Shown piece after piece: positions 26,208 through 34,778 of a DNA stretch of 39,493 bases. This DNA comes from Clostridia bacterium. Its GTDB lineage: Bacteria > Bacillota > Clostridia > Christensenellales > Aristaeellaceae. The stretch lies in contig JAFSKN010000008.1 of the NCBI GenBank assembly GCA_017448975.1, forward strand, positions 1-39,493, written 5' to 3'. Both the position numbers and the translations under genes were made by a program. The notes beneath the pieces are model-generated. The model was not told where the DNA came from, did no database searches, and saw nothing but the letters and a program-made list of their open reading frames with translations. Position 1 is the first letter of the stretch. Each line of letters begins with the position of its first letter.

Positions 26208-27656
26208 TTACTCCTGGTTTGACGTTTCGCTGCGATTGACAAACTTTTTTTGGGATGCTTTGTCTCGCGCATCGTATTTGGAATAATAGTTTTTATAGTA
26301 TCGGCTGTTTCCGGTGTGTTCCGCGTTTTGCCCGAAATATACGAAGCCAAGCAAATTCAGTTTGCTCATTTCCGCCTGGAGCAGCGCTTTGCGGATTTCC
26401 CTGTGATCCGAATATCGCTGGCGGACCATAAAAATGCCGCCGGCGACGATGGGAGAAAGATCAAAAGCATCACCGACAATATTCACAGGCGGCACATCGA
26501 TCAGCACCATGTCGTATGCCTGTTCCAGCTTCGGCAGAAGTTCACGGATCGCGGCCGAATTCAATAATTCTGTGGGGTTCGGAAAAACGGACCCGGCGGG
26601 CAGCACATCCATGTTGCTCAGGCTCGTTTTGATCAGGGTGCTTTCCCAGGCGCATTTTCCGAGGATAACGTCGGAAAGACCCGGAATTCGTTCGTCATAC
26701 TTGAAGATTTCGCCTTGGCAGGCGCGCCGCATATCGGCGTCCACCAGCAGCACACTCCGCCCACTCAGGGCAAATGAAACGGCCAAATTGGCGGAGACAG
26801 TGGATTTTCCTTCGCCGGATATGGCGCTGGTGATAATGACGCTGTGCTTATCCTGACCGGCCAGGGTGCTCAGCGTGTTCATCCGCAGTTTGGCGTACGC
26901 TTCCAGCACATCCAGGGGGCTGTTTTTATTCAGAAGGAATTTTTGAGGATCCTTGCTGTCCTTCTTTTCGTACCGGATAGAAGCGAGGATGGGGAGCGTG
27001 TACTGCGAGGTCAGTTCTTTGGTATCCCGAACCTTGCGGTACATCAGGAAAGCCAGCAGCAGCAGCATGGCGGCGCCCGCGGCGCCGGCCATCGCGCCGG
27101 TCAGGGATTTTTTCATAGGGGAGCTGTAATCAGGTACAGTGGGAACGGTGGCTTTGTCGATGATCTCAATACTGCCCGCGCTCACCACGCGTTTGATTTC
27201 ATTCGGCGCAATGTCCATGACGGCGTTGCAGATGTCCGCGGCGAGCTGCGGATCGACAGCGGTACAGCTGACGGTGAACACACCGGTTTGAGCAATCGAC
27301 CCCATAGACAGGGTGGTGGCGATATAATCGGGCGTAATGGAAGGATAATCCTCAGTAAGCCGCTCCGCCACCACGTCCAGCACCTTGTTGCTCTGGATGA
27401 CCACCATATACGTATCCAGGAGCTGCACGGCGCTGTTCAGATCCGAAGTGCTGGTATAGCCGTAATTGATCACATTCGGATTCCCGTTGTATATATACAT
27501 CGTGCCAGAGGCCGTGTAGGTTACGACTTTGTTTTTTGTGGCGTTATAGTACATATATCCAAAGCCGACGACCGCGCACAGCAAAATCAGCCAGCAGTAC
27601 TTCAAAAAAAACTTGATTAGTTTGATCAAGTCGATGGCAGAATTCCTTTTGCCCAT
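26208..27656 (-). CDS. Wzz-type chain-length domain fused to tyrosine autokinase
   Basis: A 482-residue polysaccharide co-polymerase with bacterial tyrosine kinase activity predicted. TM1 lies at about 18-38 and TM2 at 185-206, enclosing an extracytoplasmic Wzz domain. The kinase half has Walker A SAISGEGKST (277-286), Walker A' VLLVDADMR (302-310), Walker B VLIDVPP, and a C-terminal tyrosine cluster (RYYKNYYSKYD) for autophosphorylation. It should control chain length and export of the polymer. Many Firmicutes split these halves into two proteins; here they are one. It is the first gene after the consensus promoter at 27791-27819. The Shine-Dalgarno (AGGGGG) is 13 bases away and weak. Confidence 0.9.
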   Translation of the reverse strand: MGKRNSAIDLIKLIKFFLKYCWLILLCAVVGFGYMYYNATKNKVVTYTASGTMYIYNGNPNVINYGYTSTSDLNSAVQLLDTYMVVIQSNKVLDVVAERLTEDYPSITPDYIATTLSMGSIAQTGVFTVSCTAVDPQLAADICNAVMDIAPNEIKRVVSAGSIEIIDKATVPTVPDYSSPMKKSLTGAMAGAAGAAMLLLLAFLMYRKVRDTKELTSQYTLPILASIRYEKKDSKDPQKFLLNKNSPLDVLEAYAKLRMNTLSTLAGQDKHSVIITSAISGEGKSTVSANLAVSFALSGRSVLLVDADMRRACQGEIFKYDERIPGLSDVILGKCAWESTLIKTSLSNMDVLPAGSVFPNPTELLNSAAIRELLPKLEQAYDMVLIDVPPVNIVGDAFDLSPIVAGGIFMVRQRYSDHREIRKALLQAEMSKLNLLGFVYFGQNAEHTGNSRYYKNYYSKYDARDKASQKKFVNRSETSNQE

Positions 27657-27790
27657 AGTCAGCGCTCATCCCCCTGCTTTCCGTTTGGCTTTCTAAATCC
27701 CTTTGGAACGCTGACCGGTCCACTGTATTCTGTCCGACTTTGTTCGCTGCTTCTTACCGGACCTGTGGGCAGGAAAAGACATTCCTATTT

Positions 27791-27819
27791 ATTATACGAA
27801 AAAACAGCCGACATGTCAA
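27791..27819 (-). promoter_or_regulatory. Perfect-consensus SigA promoter of the polymer locus
   Basis: Minus-strand TTGACA, exactly 17 bp, TATAAT: both boxes fully match consensus. The predicted 5' leader is about 128 bases before the kinase ATG at 27656. An 8-bp palindrome, GACATGTC (27810-27817), overlaps the -35 box and could be part of a repressor site. A promoter this strong usually needs control by repression or attenuation. Confidence 0.9.
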
Positions 27820-27832
27820 ACCAATCGTGACA

Positions 27833-27847
27833 GAAAATGACATTTTC
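27833..27847. promoter_or_regulatory. Candidate operator palindrome upstream of polymer promoter
   Basis: GAAAATG-A-CATTTTC is a perfect 7-bp inverted repeat 13 bp upstream of the -35 box. Its position fits an activator or repressor site, but a short AT-rich palindrome can arise by chance. No regulator gene is adjacent. Confidence 0.35.
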
Positions 27848-27939
27848 ACTTTTTTTCGGATGGCTCCTGGAAACGAAATAGAGGGTGCAGCCTCCGCGCG
27901 GGCCGCGGCATCGGGCGATCATACGGGTCGATCCATGCA

Positions 27940-29952
27940 TCAGTTCATAGCGATTTCATCCAGCGCCCGGCTGAACGCGGCCTGGGCGCTGTGTTTTACC
28001 TGCGCCCATTCTTCCTCGCAGCCGGGGGAACGCAGCCACTTCAGGCAATTGGAGGTTTCCTCCAGCATTTGCACGTCCGCGCCCAGGGCCATGCCGGGGA
28101 TCAGGGTATCCCCGTGCTGGCGGGTGCCCAGGAAATCGCCGGGGCCGCGCAGCTCCAAATCTTTCTGGGCGATCTTGAAGCCGTCGCCCGTTTCGCACAG
28201 GGTTTTTAACCGTTCGTTGGGCGCGGCCATGAGGAAGCACCAGCTTTCTTCCGCCCCGCGCCCTACCCGGCCCCGAAGCTGGTGCAGCTGGGAAAGGCCG
28301 AACCGGTCGGCGTTTTCGATCACCATCACCGTGGCGGATGGGACGTTGACGCCCACCTCGATCACGGTGGTGGACACCAGCACGTCCAATTCTCCCTGGG
28401 CAAAGCGGCGGATGGTTTCTTCCTTTTCGGCGGCGTCCTGCTCCCCGAAGGTGAGGCCCAAACGCAAATCGGACAGGGGGCCGGTGCACAGCTCCGCGTA
28501 GGTTTCCTGGGCGCTGCGGGCGTCGATCTGCTCGCTTTCCTCCACCAAGGGGCACACGATGTAGGTCTGCCGCCCTTTTGCCGCTTCTTTTTTGATGAAA
28601 TCGTACAGCCCTTCCCGCTTTTCCTCCGGTACCAGGCGGGTTTTCACCGGCGTGCGGCCCGGCGGCAGCTCGTCCACCACCGATAAATCCAAATCGCCGT
28701 AGAGCACCAGGGCCAGCGTGCGGGGAATGGGCGTGGCGGACATGACCAGCTCGTTGGGCGAATTATCGCTTTCCGCCGCTTTTTTGCTCAAAAGGCGGCG
28801 CTGGCGCACGCCGAAGCGGTGCTGCTCGTCCGTGACCACCAGCCCCAAATTTTTATATGCCACCCCTTCGGAAATCAGGGCGTGGGTGCCGATCACCGCC
28901 TGCCACTGGCCGGAAGCGATGCTTTCCAGCGCTTCCCGCCGTTCCTTTGCTTTCATGCCGCCCAGCAGCAGGCCGCAGGAAATGCCCAGCGGTTCCAGCA
29001 TCTTTTTTGCGCTTTCCAAGTGCTGCCGGGCCAGGATTTCCGTGGGGGCCATCAGGGCGCACTGATACCCGGCCCGGGCCGTCAGCGCCATGGCCCCGAA
29101 GGCCAGGGCCGTTTTGCCGCAGCCCACGTCCCCCTGGATCATGCGGCCCATGGCGGAGGGGGCGGCCAAATCGGCGGCGATTTCCCTGAGCACCCGGTTT
29201 TGCGCGCCCGTGGGCGGGAAGGGCAGGGAAGCCCAGTAAGCGTCCACAGCCTTTTCCGGTACGTCGATCACGATGCCCTTGGCCCGCTCTCCCCGCAGGG
29301 AAGCGGCGGCGGCCTGATACAGCAGCATCCCTTCAAAGGACACCCGGCGCAGGGCAATGGCTAAATTCTCTTTGGTTTCCGGGAAGTGAGCCTGCCGCAG
29401 GGCGAAGTTGCGTTCGCACAGGCGGTATTTGATCCGAAGGATATCCGGCAGGGTTTCGGGGCAGCAGTCCTCCAACTGGGTCAGGGCCTGCCGCATCATG
29501 TCCCGCATGGCCTTGGGCGGGATGCCGGGCAGCGCCCGGTACACGGGCAAAATGCCCCGTTCCCTGACGATCACGGGGCTGACCATGCGCACGCGGCCCT
29601 GCTTGTCCCGATCCACCCTGCCGTACAGGGTCAGGAGCGCGTCCGGCTTGATCTGGGTTTGCAGCCAGGGCTGATTGAACCAGACGATGGGCAGGCCGCC
29701 TGTTTCGTCGCACAGGCGCAGGGTGACGGAGGTGAGCCCGCGAAAGCGGCTCAGGCGCGGCGCTGCCTTGGGATAGCCGGAAACGCAGAGCTCCATACCG
29801 GGGGCCGCTTCGGCAAGGGGCGTGACAGTGGATGTATCCTGGTAGCGCACCGGCAGGGTCAGCAAAAGATCGGTCAGGGTGCGGATGCCCGCCGTCTTCA
29901 AGGTTTCCAGCCGGGCCTTGCCGATGCCCTTTAATTCCTCCAGCGTCCTCAT
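27940..29952 (-). CDS. recG: ATP-dependent DNA helicase RecG
   Basis: A 670-residue protein of normal RecG length. The N-terminal wedge/OB domain (about 50-140) is followed by helicase motifs: Walker A QGDVGCGKT near residue 280 (usual GDVGSGKT, Cys for Ser), DEQHRFG (motif II), MSATPIPRT (motif III), and later STTVIEVGVNVP, QLHQLRGRVGR and the C-terminal TRQHG region. RecG remodels stalled replication forks and branch-migrates Holliday junctions. The start at 29952 overlaps the CotH-family stop by ATGA. There is no strong ribosome site, so translation is probably coupled. A longer in-frame extension lies inside the CotH gene and is rejected. Confidence 0.95.
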   Translation of the reverse strand: MRTLEELKGIGKARLETLKTAGIRTLTDLLLTLPVRYQDTSTVTPLAEAAPGMELCVSGYPKAAPRLSRFRGLTSVTLRLCDETGGLPIVWFNQPWLQTQIKPDALLTLYGRVDRDKQGRVRMVSPVIVRERGILPVYRALPGIPPKAMRDMMRQALTQLEDCCPETLPDILRIKYRLCERNFALRQAHFPETKENLAIALRRVSFEGMLLYQAAAASLRGERAKGIVIDVPEKAVDAYWASLPFPPTGAQNRVLREIAADLAAPSAMGRMIQGDVGCGKTALAFGAMALTARAGYQCALMAPTEILARQHLESAKKMLEPLGISCGLLLGGMKAKERREALESIASGQWQAVIGTHALISEGVAYKNLGLVVTDEQHRFGVRQRRLLSKKAAESDNSPNELVMSATPIPRTLALVLYGDLDLSVVDELPPGRTPVKTRLVPEEKREGLYDFIKKEAAKGRQTYIVCPLVEESEQIDARSAQETYAELCTGPLSDLRLGLTFGEQDAAEKEETIRRFAQGELDVLVSTTVIEVGVNVPSATVMVIENADRFGLSQLHQLRGRVGRGAEESWCFLMAAPNERLKTLCETGDGFKIAQKDLELRGPGDFLGTRQHGDTLIPGMALGADVQMLEETSNCLKWLRSPGCEEEWAQVKHSAQAAFSRALDEIAMN

Positions 29953-31919
29953 TTTAAGATGTTCAGCCCTTCCAGCAATCGCTGTGTTTCCCCGAAATAC
30001 TGTTCCACTTCCGCGTCGGTCAGCTTCATGTGCTTTTGCAGCATGCCCACGATCTTGACGGGCCGCATGCGGGCGTAGTATTTCACCGCGTCCACGTTCT
30101 GCCGCCAGGCTTTCAGGGTAAAATGGGGCCAGCGCTCCAAATGCCGGGGCAGCAGGGTTTCCAGCGTTTCTTCCCAGGGCGCGAAATGGGCTTCGACATA
30201 GGGCCACTGGAAGGAAAGCTCCAGCACTTTCGCGAACCGTTTCAGGAACGCCGCTTTCATTTCCGGCACGTTCAAAAGCGCCGCCAATGGTTCATGGCGG
30301 AAGCCCTGCACCTTGTCGTTCACCTTTTTGATGTAGTAATTCATGGGCCCCGATTCCATGGACAGGAAGCCCGCCTCCACGTCGAACAGCAGGTATTTCC
30401 ATTTGCCTCCCGGCACCCGGTACACCCGCACGTTGGTAAAATCGTTGTTGCCGATGATGATTTCAAAGGCCGTGTGGGTGAACAGGCTGTCGACGTCCAG
30501 CCGGTCTAACACGTATTGCAGATTTTCCGGCACGTTCAGGTCTTTGGTTTTGCAGAAGTCGCACAGAGCCAGCCAATCCTCGTTGCTGCCGTTCTGCAAA
30601 AATTCGTCCCGTCCCGTGCGGGCCAGGATGTCGATGCTGTCAATGTCCTTTTCGTCGGTGACGCCCTCCCACTGGGCCACGAAATACTTGTTGATCTTCT
30701 CCCTTAAATTGTAATGCCCCCAATACTGGCCGTTGATGTACACTTCGATGGCTAAGGCGTCCTGATAAATGATGCTCAGAGGTTCAGCCAGGGAAGAAAT
30801 CACCGGGTCCCGCAGGCGGGTGGAAAAGGCGTCCGAATTGGCGGAACGCAGCAGCAGGGATTTGTAGCTGTCATAGTCCCGGTTGGGGAAGGGATTGAAA
30901 GAAAACCGTTCAGGCCCGTACGCCTTGCGGGCGTAGATGGCGATAGATTTCTGGGCGTTCTGCCGGGCAGAATGGCCCGCCGCCGTGAAGGTGCCCATCT
31001 GGTTGATTTCGCCCGTGCCGTTTGCGTCAAAATATTCGATATTGACGGGGTATTCCCATTCCCGTTCGTAATTGGGGAAGCTTTCATTGTTTCCCTTCAC
31101 CAGCGCGCCGGTCTTTTTATCGAACAGGTATTTTTCATCGGTGATCAGGGAAATCACCGGCACGGGCTGGGAAAGGCCGATGAAATAGGAAGCCGAAACC
31201 GTGGGGGAGGGCACCTGGTCGCTTTCAAAGGCCCGCACCCGCAGCACGGCGGTTTTTGAGAAAGTAAGCCCCTCCGCCGGGAACACCTTGGATTTTTCCG
31301 TAGGCGTGGAGCCGTCCAGGGTATAGCGCACTTTGGATGCGGATTGCACCGTCACGGTCACGGGGCCGCCGTAAAAGCCCCCGGCGGTCAGGATCACCGG
31401 CGCGTCCGTTTGAGAAGCATAGCCCGTTTTGGGGTTCTTTTTGCCCGGCGTGGCTTCCGCAAAATACAGGTATTCATTACCGCCCTCCGGCAGGCCCCAG
31501 GATACGTTGCCGTACTGGGCGGGGATGTCGAGAGAAGCCGCCTTGGTCACGCCGTCCGGCTCCGTCAGGATCAGCCTGTCCCCGGAAGCGGAGATTTTGA
31601 AGTTGGCGTAATAAACCCCGTTTTTCCCGGCGCTCATGTCCTCTCCCGTGCAGTAAACCAGGATGTACGCCCCCGCTTTTACGGTGGTTTTGGCCGGGAA
31701 GGCCCATTTGGTGGGATTCTTTTTGCTGTCGGAAAGATAATAACCGCTGAGATCCACGGCTTTTTTGCCGGTGTTGCGGATCTCCACCCAGTCGTAGGCT
31801 TCCCCGTTGGTATAGACGCCGTTGGAGGCCATGACCTCGCTGAACACGATATCCGCGCTGGCGGAAACCGCGATCAGGCAGAACAGCAGGGACAAAAAGC
31901 ATAAAACCTTGATGCGCAT
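29949..31919 (-). CDS. Secreted CotH-kinase family protein with lamin-tail and chitobiase-like domains
   Basis: A 656-residue exported protein. The first about 22 residues form a signal peptide (hydrophobic LCFLSLLFCLIAVSASA). Then comes a lamin-tail domain (about 22-130, with DWVEIRNTG and DLSGYYLSD), a chitobiase/beta-hexosaminidase C-terminal-like beta domain (about 175-250, VRYTLDGSTPT), and a CotH kinase-like domain (about 270-560) with VYINGQYWGHYNLRE and the later KWKYLLFDVEAGF. CotH proteins in Bacillus phosphorylate spore-coat proteins; secreted relatives like this one are common in Clostridia, with unknown targets. GGAG lies 6 bases before the ATG at 31919. It is co-transcribed with a small upstream gene and recG. 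Confidence 0.88.
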   Translation of the reverse strand: MRIKVLCFLSLLFCLIAVSASADIVFSEVMASNGVYTNGEAYDWVEIRNTGKKAVDLSGYYLSDSKKNPTKWAFPAKTTVKAGAYILVYCTGEDMSAGKNGVYYANFKISASGDRLILTEPDGVTKAASLDIPAQYGNVSWGLPEGGNEYLYFAEATPGKKNPKTGYASQTDAPVILTAGGFYGGPVTVTVQSASKVRYTLDGSTPTEKSKVFPAEGLTFSKTAVLRVRAFESDQVPSPTVSASYFIGLSQPVPVISLITDEKYLFDKKTGALVKGNNESFPNYEREWEYPVNIEYFDANGTGEINQMGTFTAAGHSARQNAQKSIAIYARKAYGPERFSFNPFPNRDYDSYKSLLLRSANSDAFSTRLRDPVISSLAEPLSIIYQDALAIEVYINGQYWGHYNLREKINKYFVAQWEGVTDEKDIDSIDILARTGRDEFLQNGSNEDWLALCDFCKTKDLNVPENLQYVLDRLDVDSLFTHTAFEIIIGNNDFTNVRVYRVPGGKWKYLLFDVEAGFLSMESGPMNYYIKKVNDKVQGFRHEPLAALLNVPEMKAAFLKRFAKVLELSFQWPYVEAHFAPWEETLETLLPRHLERWPHFTLKAWRQNVDAVKYYARMRPVKIVGMLQKHMKLTDAEVEQYFGETQRLLEGLNILK

Positions 31920-31932
31920 ATTTTTCTCCAAC

Positions 31933-32214
31933 TTACAGAATGCCCGGCTGCTTCCGCTTCTGGTCCGGGTCGATAAATTCCACTTCCATGCGGTCGAAGG
32001 GCACGTCCTCCACGAAGTGCTCCTTCAAAAACCGGGCCTGGGAAAACTGCTCCCAATCCCGTTCGTGGCGGGGCAGCACCAGGGGCCTGCCCATGTCCAA
32101 CGCATGGCAGGCCTGGGCAAGCGCTTCCTGCCAGTCCGACCGGGCGCACGCAACGGTCACGTCCTTTTCGATGCGGTTCTTTTTCACCAGCCTGACCCAA
32201 ATCCCGGCAGCCAT
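31933..32214 (-). CDS. Small conserved-looking hypothetical protein
   Basis: A 93-residue soluble protein with no signal peptide or membrane helix. The composition is mixed, with a short helical middle (DWQEALAQACHALDMGRP) and a basic C-terminus. I do not recognise the family. The ATG at 32214 follows GAGG by 11 bases; a GTG 12 bp earlier would have no spacing. It lies 13 bp before the CotH gene and directly after a good promoter, so it is the first gene of the CotH-recG operon. Reality of the gene is supported by that position rather than by homology. Confidence 0.65.
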   Translation of the reverse strand: MAAGIWVRLVKKNRIEKDVTVACARSDWQEALAQACHALDMGRPLVLPRHERDWEQFSQARFLKEHFVEDVPFDRMEVEFIDPDQKRKQPGIL

Positions 32215-32246
32215 CGGAAGGAACACCTCGCTTTTTTGTTTCCTCT

Positions 32247-32275
32247 ATTATGGCATAGTTGCGCCCGGATTGCAA
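32247..32275 (-). promoter_or_regulatory. SigA promoter of the small protein-CotH-recG operon
   Basis: Minus-strand TTGCAA, 17 bp, CATAAT (4/6 and 5/6). It sits 33 bp upstream of the start at 32214 and just outside the composite palindromic element. Confidence 0.6.
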
Positions 32276-32342
32276 GCACGAGGAAAAATGTAAAAAACAT
32301 GACCTGCATATGAATGAAAAATAGGATTTGGTGTGGGAGACG

Positions 32343-32762
32343 TTGGGGGCTCTCCGCCCCCAAACCCCTGACCAAAGGCCTTCGGCCTCTGGACACCAAC
32401 AGGCGAAAAGGCTTGAATGAAACAAGCAGACAACTTCTGCCTGCCGCGCTGGGGTTTACGAAAGTTTGAAGCTTCTGGCCCACAGAAAGCCGGGAAAATC
32501 CCAAGGGGAAAGCTCGCTTTCCCCTAAGGGATTATTCCCCGGCTTTCCCCGGATGCGCAGCATCCGGATTGGCGGCTTTCAGCCGCCGGGCCAGAAGCAG
32601 AACGGATGGAAGCTTTGCTTTTCTTTCCAAGCAACAGCGGGAAGCCAGTTCTTTCAACGTATCAAATAATTTCCGCAGGAGTGGGTCCAGGGCGGTCACC
32701 GCCCTGGTGGGGTGCGGGGCAAAGCCCCGCTGGTTTCCCCATCCCCGTCAAATCCCAATTTG
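32343..32762. repeat. Composite palindromic intergenic element, copy 3 (complete)
   Basis: This fills most of the 612-bp gap between two divergent genes. It repeats the order of parts in copy 2: hairpins at 32343-32363 (TTGGGGGC/GCCCCCAA) and about 32372-32392, a cloverleaf at 32471-32598, then hairpins at 32687-32707 (CCAGGGCGG/CCGCCCTGG) and 32714-32730 (GCGGGGC/GCCCCGC), and the terminal palindrome from 32747. Spacers are diverged but alignable, for example TTCTTTCCAAGCA. The terminal palindrome is broken here: its right arm runs into TTGTAA, the -35 box of the next gene. Confidence 0.85.
32471..32598. other. Three-hairpin cloverleaf within the composite element (copy 3)
   Basis: The outer stem GCTTCTGGCCC/GGGCCAGAAGC is identical to copy 2. 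Hairpin I is a long stem with one extra mismatch. Hairpin II is CCGGATGC/GCATCCGG with a changed loop. Hairpin III is GGCGGC/GCCGCC, in which a C:G pair of copy 2 has become G:C. Structure is thus better kept than sequence. Confidence 0.75.
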
Positions 32763-32788
32763 TAATTCATGCGGACTTGTGATAAAAT
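32760..32788 (+). promoter_or_regulatory. SigA promoter of the SH3/C39-like gene
   Basis: TTGTAA (32760-32765), 17 bp, TAAAAT (32783-32788), 38 bp before the GTG start. The -35 box begins within the right end of the composite element, so the element appears to have contributed part of this promoter. Confidence 0.6.
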
Positions 32789-32826
32789 GGGGTGCGGTGA
32801 CACCAAAGCAAGTAAGGGGAATGAAC

Positions 32827-34653
32827 GTGAAACACGGCAAGCGGCTATTATTTTTCGCGGTGATGGTTTTTCTGCTCTGCGCGCTCTGCGCGGCCCTGGG
32901 CGAAACGGCCCGGGTGGTCACGCCGGGCGGCGCGCTGAACATCCGGAAAAAGGCGGACGAAAAATCCACCCCCTTGGAATCCGTGCCCAATAAAACCCTG
33001 GTGGAGGTGAAGGAAGCCGGGGAAGTATGGAGCCGGATCGTCTATAAGAAAAAGACGGGCTATGTGAAAACACAGTTTTTGAAGCTGCCCTCCAACCTGC
33101 CGGGGCAGACGGTATATTTGGACGGCGGCTCGGCCCTGCTGCGCGCAGAACCGGAGGAGGCCGCGGCCATCTTAGGCCCCATTTCCTGCGCAAGCCCGGT
33201 GGAAGTGCTTTCCGTGGCAGGAGACTGGGCAAAGGCCCTGGTGGACGGAAGGGAAGGCTGGGTGGAAGTAAGCCACTTTACCTTCCAGTACCAGGAACCC
33301 ACCGGAATCCAGGACTGGATGACGGAAGCGGGCACGGTGACCGCCCCCTGCGAGCTGACGACCGCCTCCGGCAATGAGGGGAAAACGGTCGCGGCCCTGG
33401 CCGCCGGAACCGCCGTGACCGTGACGATGATCGAAAACGATCGGTGTCTGGTGCTGGCCGAGGAAGGCTGCGGCTGGGCGGATATATCCAAAATCGCCCT
33501 GACCGGCCCCGCCGAGGGGGAAACCGTGATCCCCGCGGAAGCCGCCGCGGCGGCGGAAAAGGCCCTGAAAAAGCAGTTCAAGGCCTTTGGAAAAACAAAC
33601 CTGTACAGCGCCGTGGAGGCGGAGGGGAACACCTGGCGGTGCTGCTTTTTTAACGGGAAAGACCAGTATGCGTACGGGGCGCTGGTGGACGCGGAAGGGG
33701 CCAAGGTGCTGCTGACGCGGGATTACACCGGCTTCGCCGTGCCGCCCAAGGCTTCCGCCGCCCTGCCCGAAGGAGAAATGACCGTGACCCTCAGCGCCGA
33801 AACCTTGGCGGTGGGGGAGGTGCTGGACATTACCGTGGCCGCCTGGGAGAACTGCCAGACCCGGTACGCCCTGGCACTGAACGGAAAAACGCTCGCTGAA
33901 AGTGAAAAGGGAGATCATTTCGCCGCCGCGTACCGGCCCCGGGAGGCGGGGGAATATGTACTCACCGTCACCGTGACCGATACAAACGGCCTGACCCGCA
34001 CACAGGAAGCCGCCTTTACCGTGGACGGCAGCCTGCCGCCGCAGGCCGGGCTTGCCGACATTTACAGCCAGAAGGACGGCTGGTGGAAGGATAAAAAATA
34101 CCGCCACAGCAATTTGGGCAAGTCGGGCTGCGCCATTTTCACCCTGTCCCACGCGCTGCAGCGCATGGGGCACACGGAGGACGCGGTGCTGCCGGAAAAT
34201 TTGGCTGTCAAGTACGCCAATTGCCTGATCCCCGAGGAGGGCACCAGCAACGAACTGCTCATCAACACCGCCGCCAAGCACTTTGGTTTTACCACCCGGG
34301 GGAAGCTGTACGACGATAAAAACCAAATTTTGCAATTGCTGGACGAAGGGGCGTATTTCAGCTTTTCCATCGCCCGTGGGCACATTGCTCTGGTGTGCGG
34401 CAGGAACGAGGACGGCACCATGATCCGGGTGGTGGATTCCGCGCCCAGCGCCACCTTTGAACGCATCAACGGCGCGGCACCCGCTTACCAGACCCGCAGC
34501 GGGGCCTACCGGGCCGCCCTGTCCCCGGACGATCTGCCCGGCGCGCGCTGGTATTTTGAAACCGACGAATACGGCGGCCTGGAGTACTGGCTGCCCATCG
34601 ACTACGTGGCTAAGCGCGGAGTGAGGCTGATTCAGCCGACAAATGCAGAGTGA
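32827..34653 (+). CDS. Secreted SH3-domain protein with C39-like peptidase domain
   Basis: A 608-residue exported protein. A signal peptide (KRLLFFAVMVFLLCALCAAL) precedes a bacterial SH3 domain (about 25-80, LNIRKKADEKSTPLESV) and one or two further SH3-like segments to about 200. A linker and an Ig-like region (about 300-390) follow. The C-terminal part resembles C39/papain-like domains, with SGCAIFTLSHAL (catalytic Cys), GHIALVCG (His) and VVDSAP (Asp). It probably binds the cell wall and cleaves a peptide substrate. Start choice: AAGGGGA directly abuts the ATG at 32821 but is 6 bases before the GTG at 32827, so the GTG is preferred. A longer frame through the palindromic element is rejected. 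Confidence 0.82.
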   Translation: MKHGKRLLFFAVMVFLLCALCAALGETARVVTPGGALNIRKKADEKSTPLESVPNKTLVEVKEAGEVWSRIVYKKKTGYVKTQFLKLPSNLPGQTVYLDGGSALLRAEPEEAAAILGPISCASPVEVLSVAGDWAKALVDGREGWVEVSHFTFQYQEPTGIQDWMTEAGTVTAPCELTTASGNEGKTVAALAAGTAVTVTMIENDRCLVLAEEGCGWADISKIALTGPAEGETVIPAEAAAAAEKALKKQFKAFGKTNLYSAVEAEGNTWRCCFFNGKDQYAYGALVDAEGAKVLLTRDYTGFAVPPKASAALPEGEMTVTLSAETLAVGEVLDITVAAWENCQTRYALALNGKTLAESEKGDHFAAAYRPREAGEYVLTVTVTDTNGLTRTQEAAFTVDGSLPPQAGLADIYSQKDGWWKDKKYRHSNLGKSGCAIFTLSHALQRMGHTEDAVLPENLAVKYANCLIPEEGTSNELLINTAAKHFGFTTRGKLYDDKNQILQLLDEGAYFSFSIARGHIALVCGRNEDGTMIRVVDSAPSATFERINGAAPAYQTRSGAYRAALSPDDLPGARWYFETDEYGGLEYWLPIDYVAKRGVRLIQPTNAE

Positions 34654-34756
34654 AGAGTTGAGAGTGGAGAGTTGAGATTTACATAGCGAATATGTTCAGA
34701 AGCCTAATGGAAAGACTATCTATGATCTCAACTCTCAACTCCCAACTCTCAACTCT
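34647..34756. repeat. Heptamer-array inverted repeat, copy B
   Basis: GAGTGAAGAGTTGAGAGTG and related heptamers on the left pair with ATCTCAACTCTCAACTC on the right across a loop of about 46 nt. The left arm supplies the TGA stop codon of the SH3/C39-like gene. The right arm ends shortly before the ribosome site of the phosphatase gene. Its loop shares TATGATCTC with copy A. Confidence 0.8.
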
Positions 34757-34778
34757 GCTCGAAGGGAGATCGATTGCA

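Noticed and set aside
26204-26350. Longer N-terminus for the YD-repeat protein
   Set aside because: It would overlap the kinase gene by about 140 bp and bury the signal peptide; the ATG at 26203 has a proper ribosome site.
31344-31904. Plus-strand frame of 186 codons opposite the CotH gene
   Set aside because: The CotH frame has clear lamin-tail and signal peptide features; the antisense product is compositionally odd and has no motif.
32569-32826. N-terminal extension of the SH3/C39-like gene through the palindromic element
   Set aside because: It has no ribosome site, includes repeat sequence and the promoter, and would place the signal peptide in the middle of the protein.
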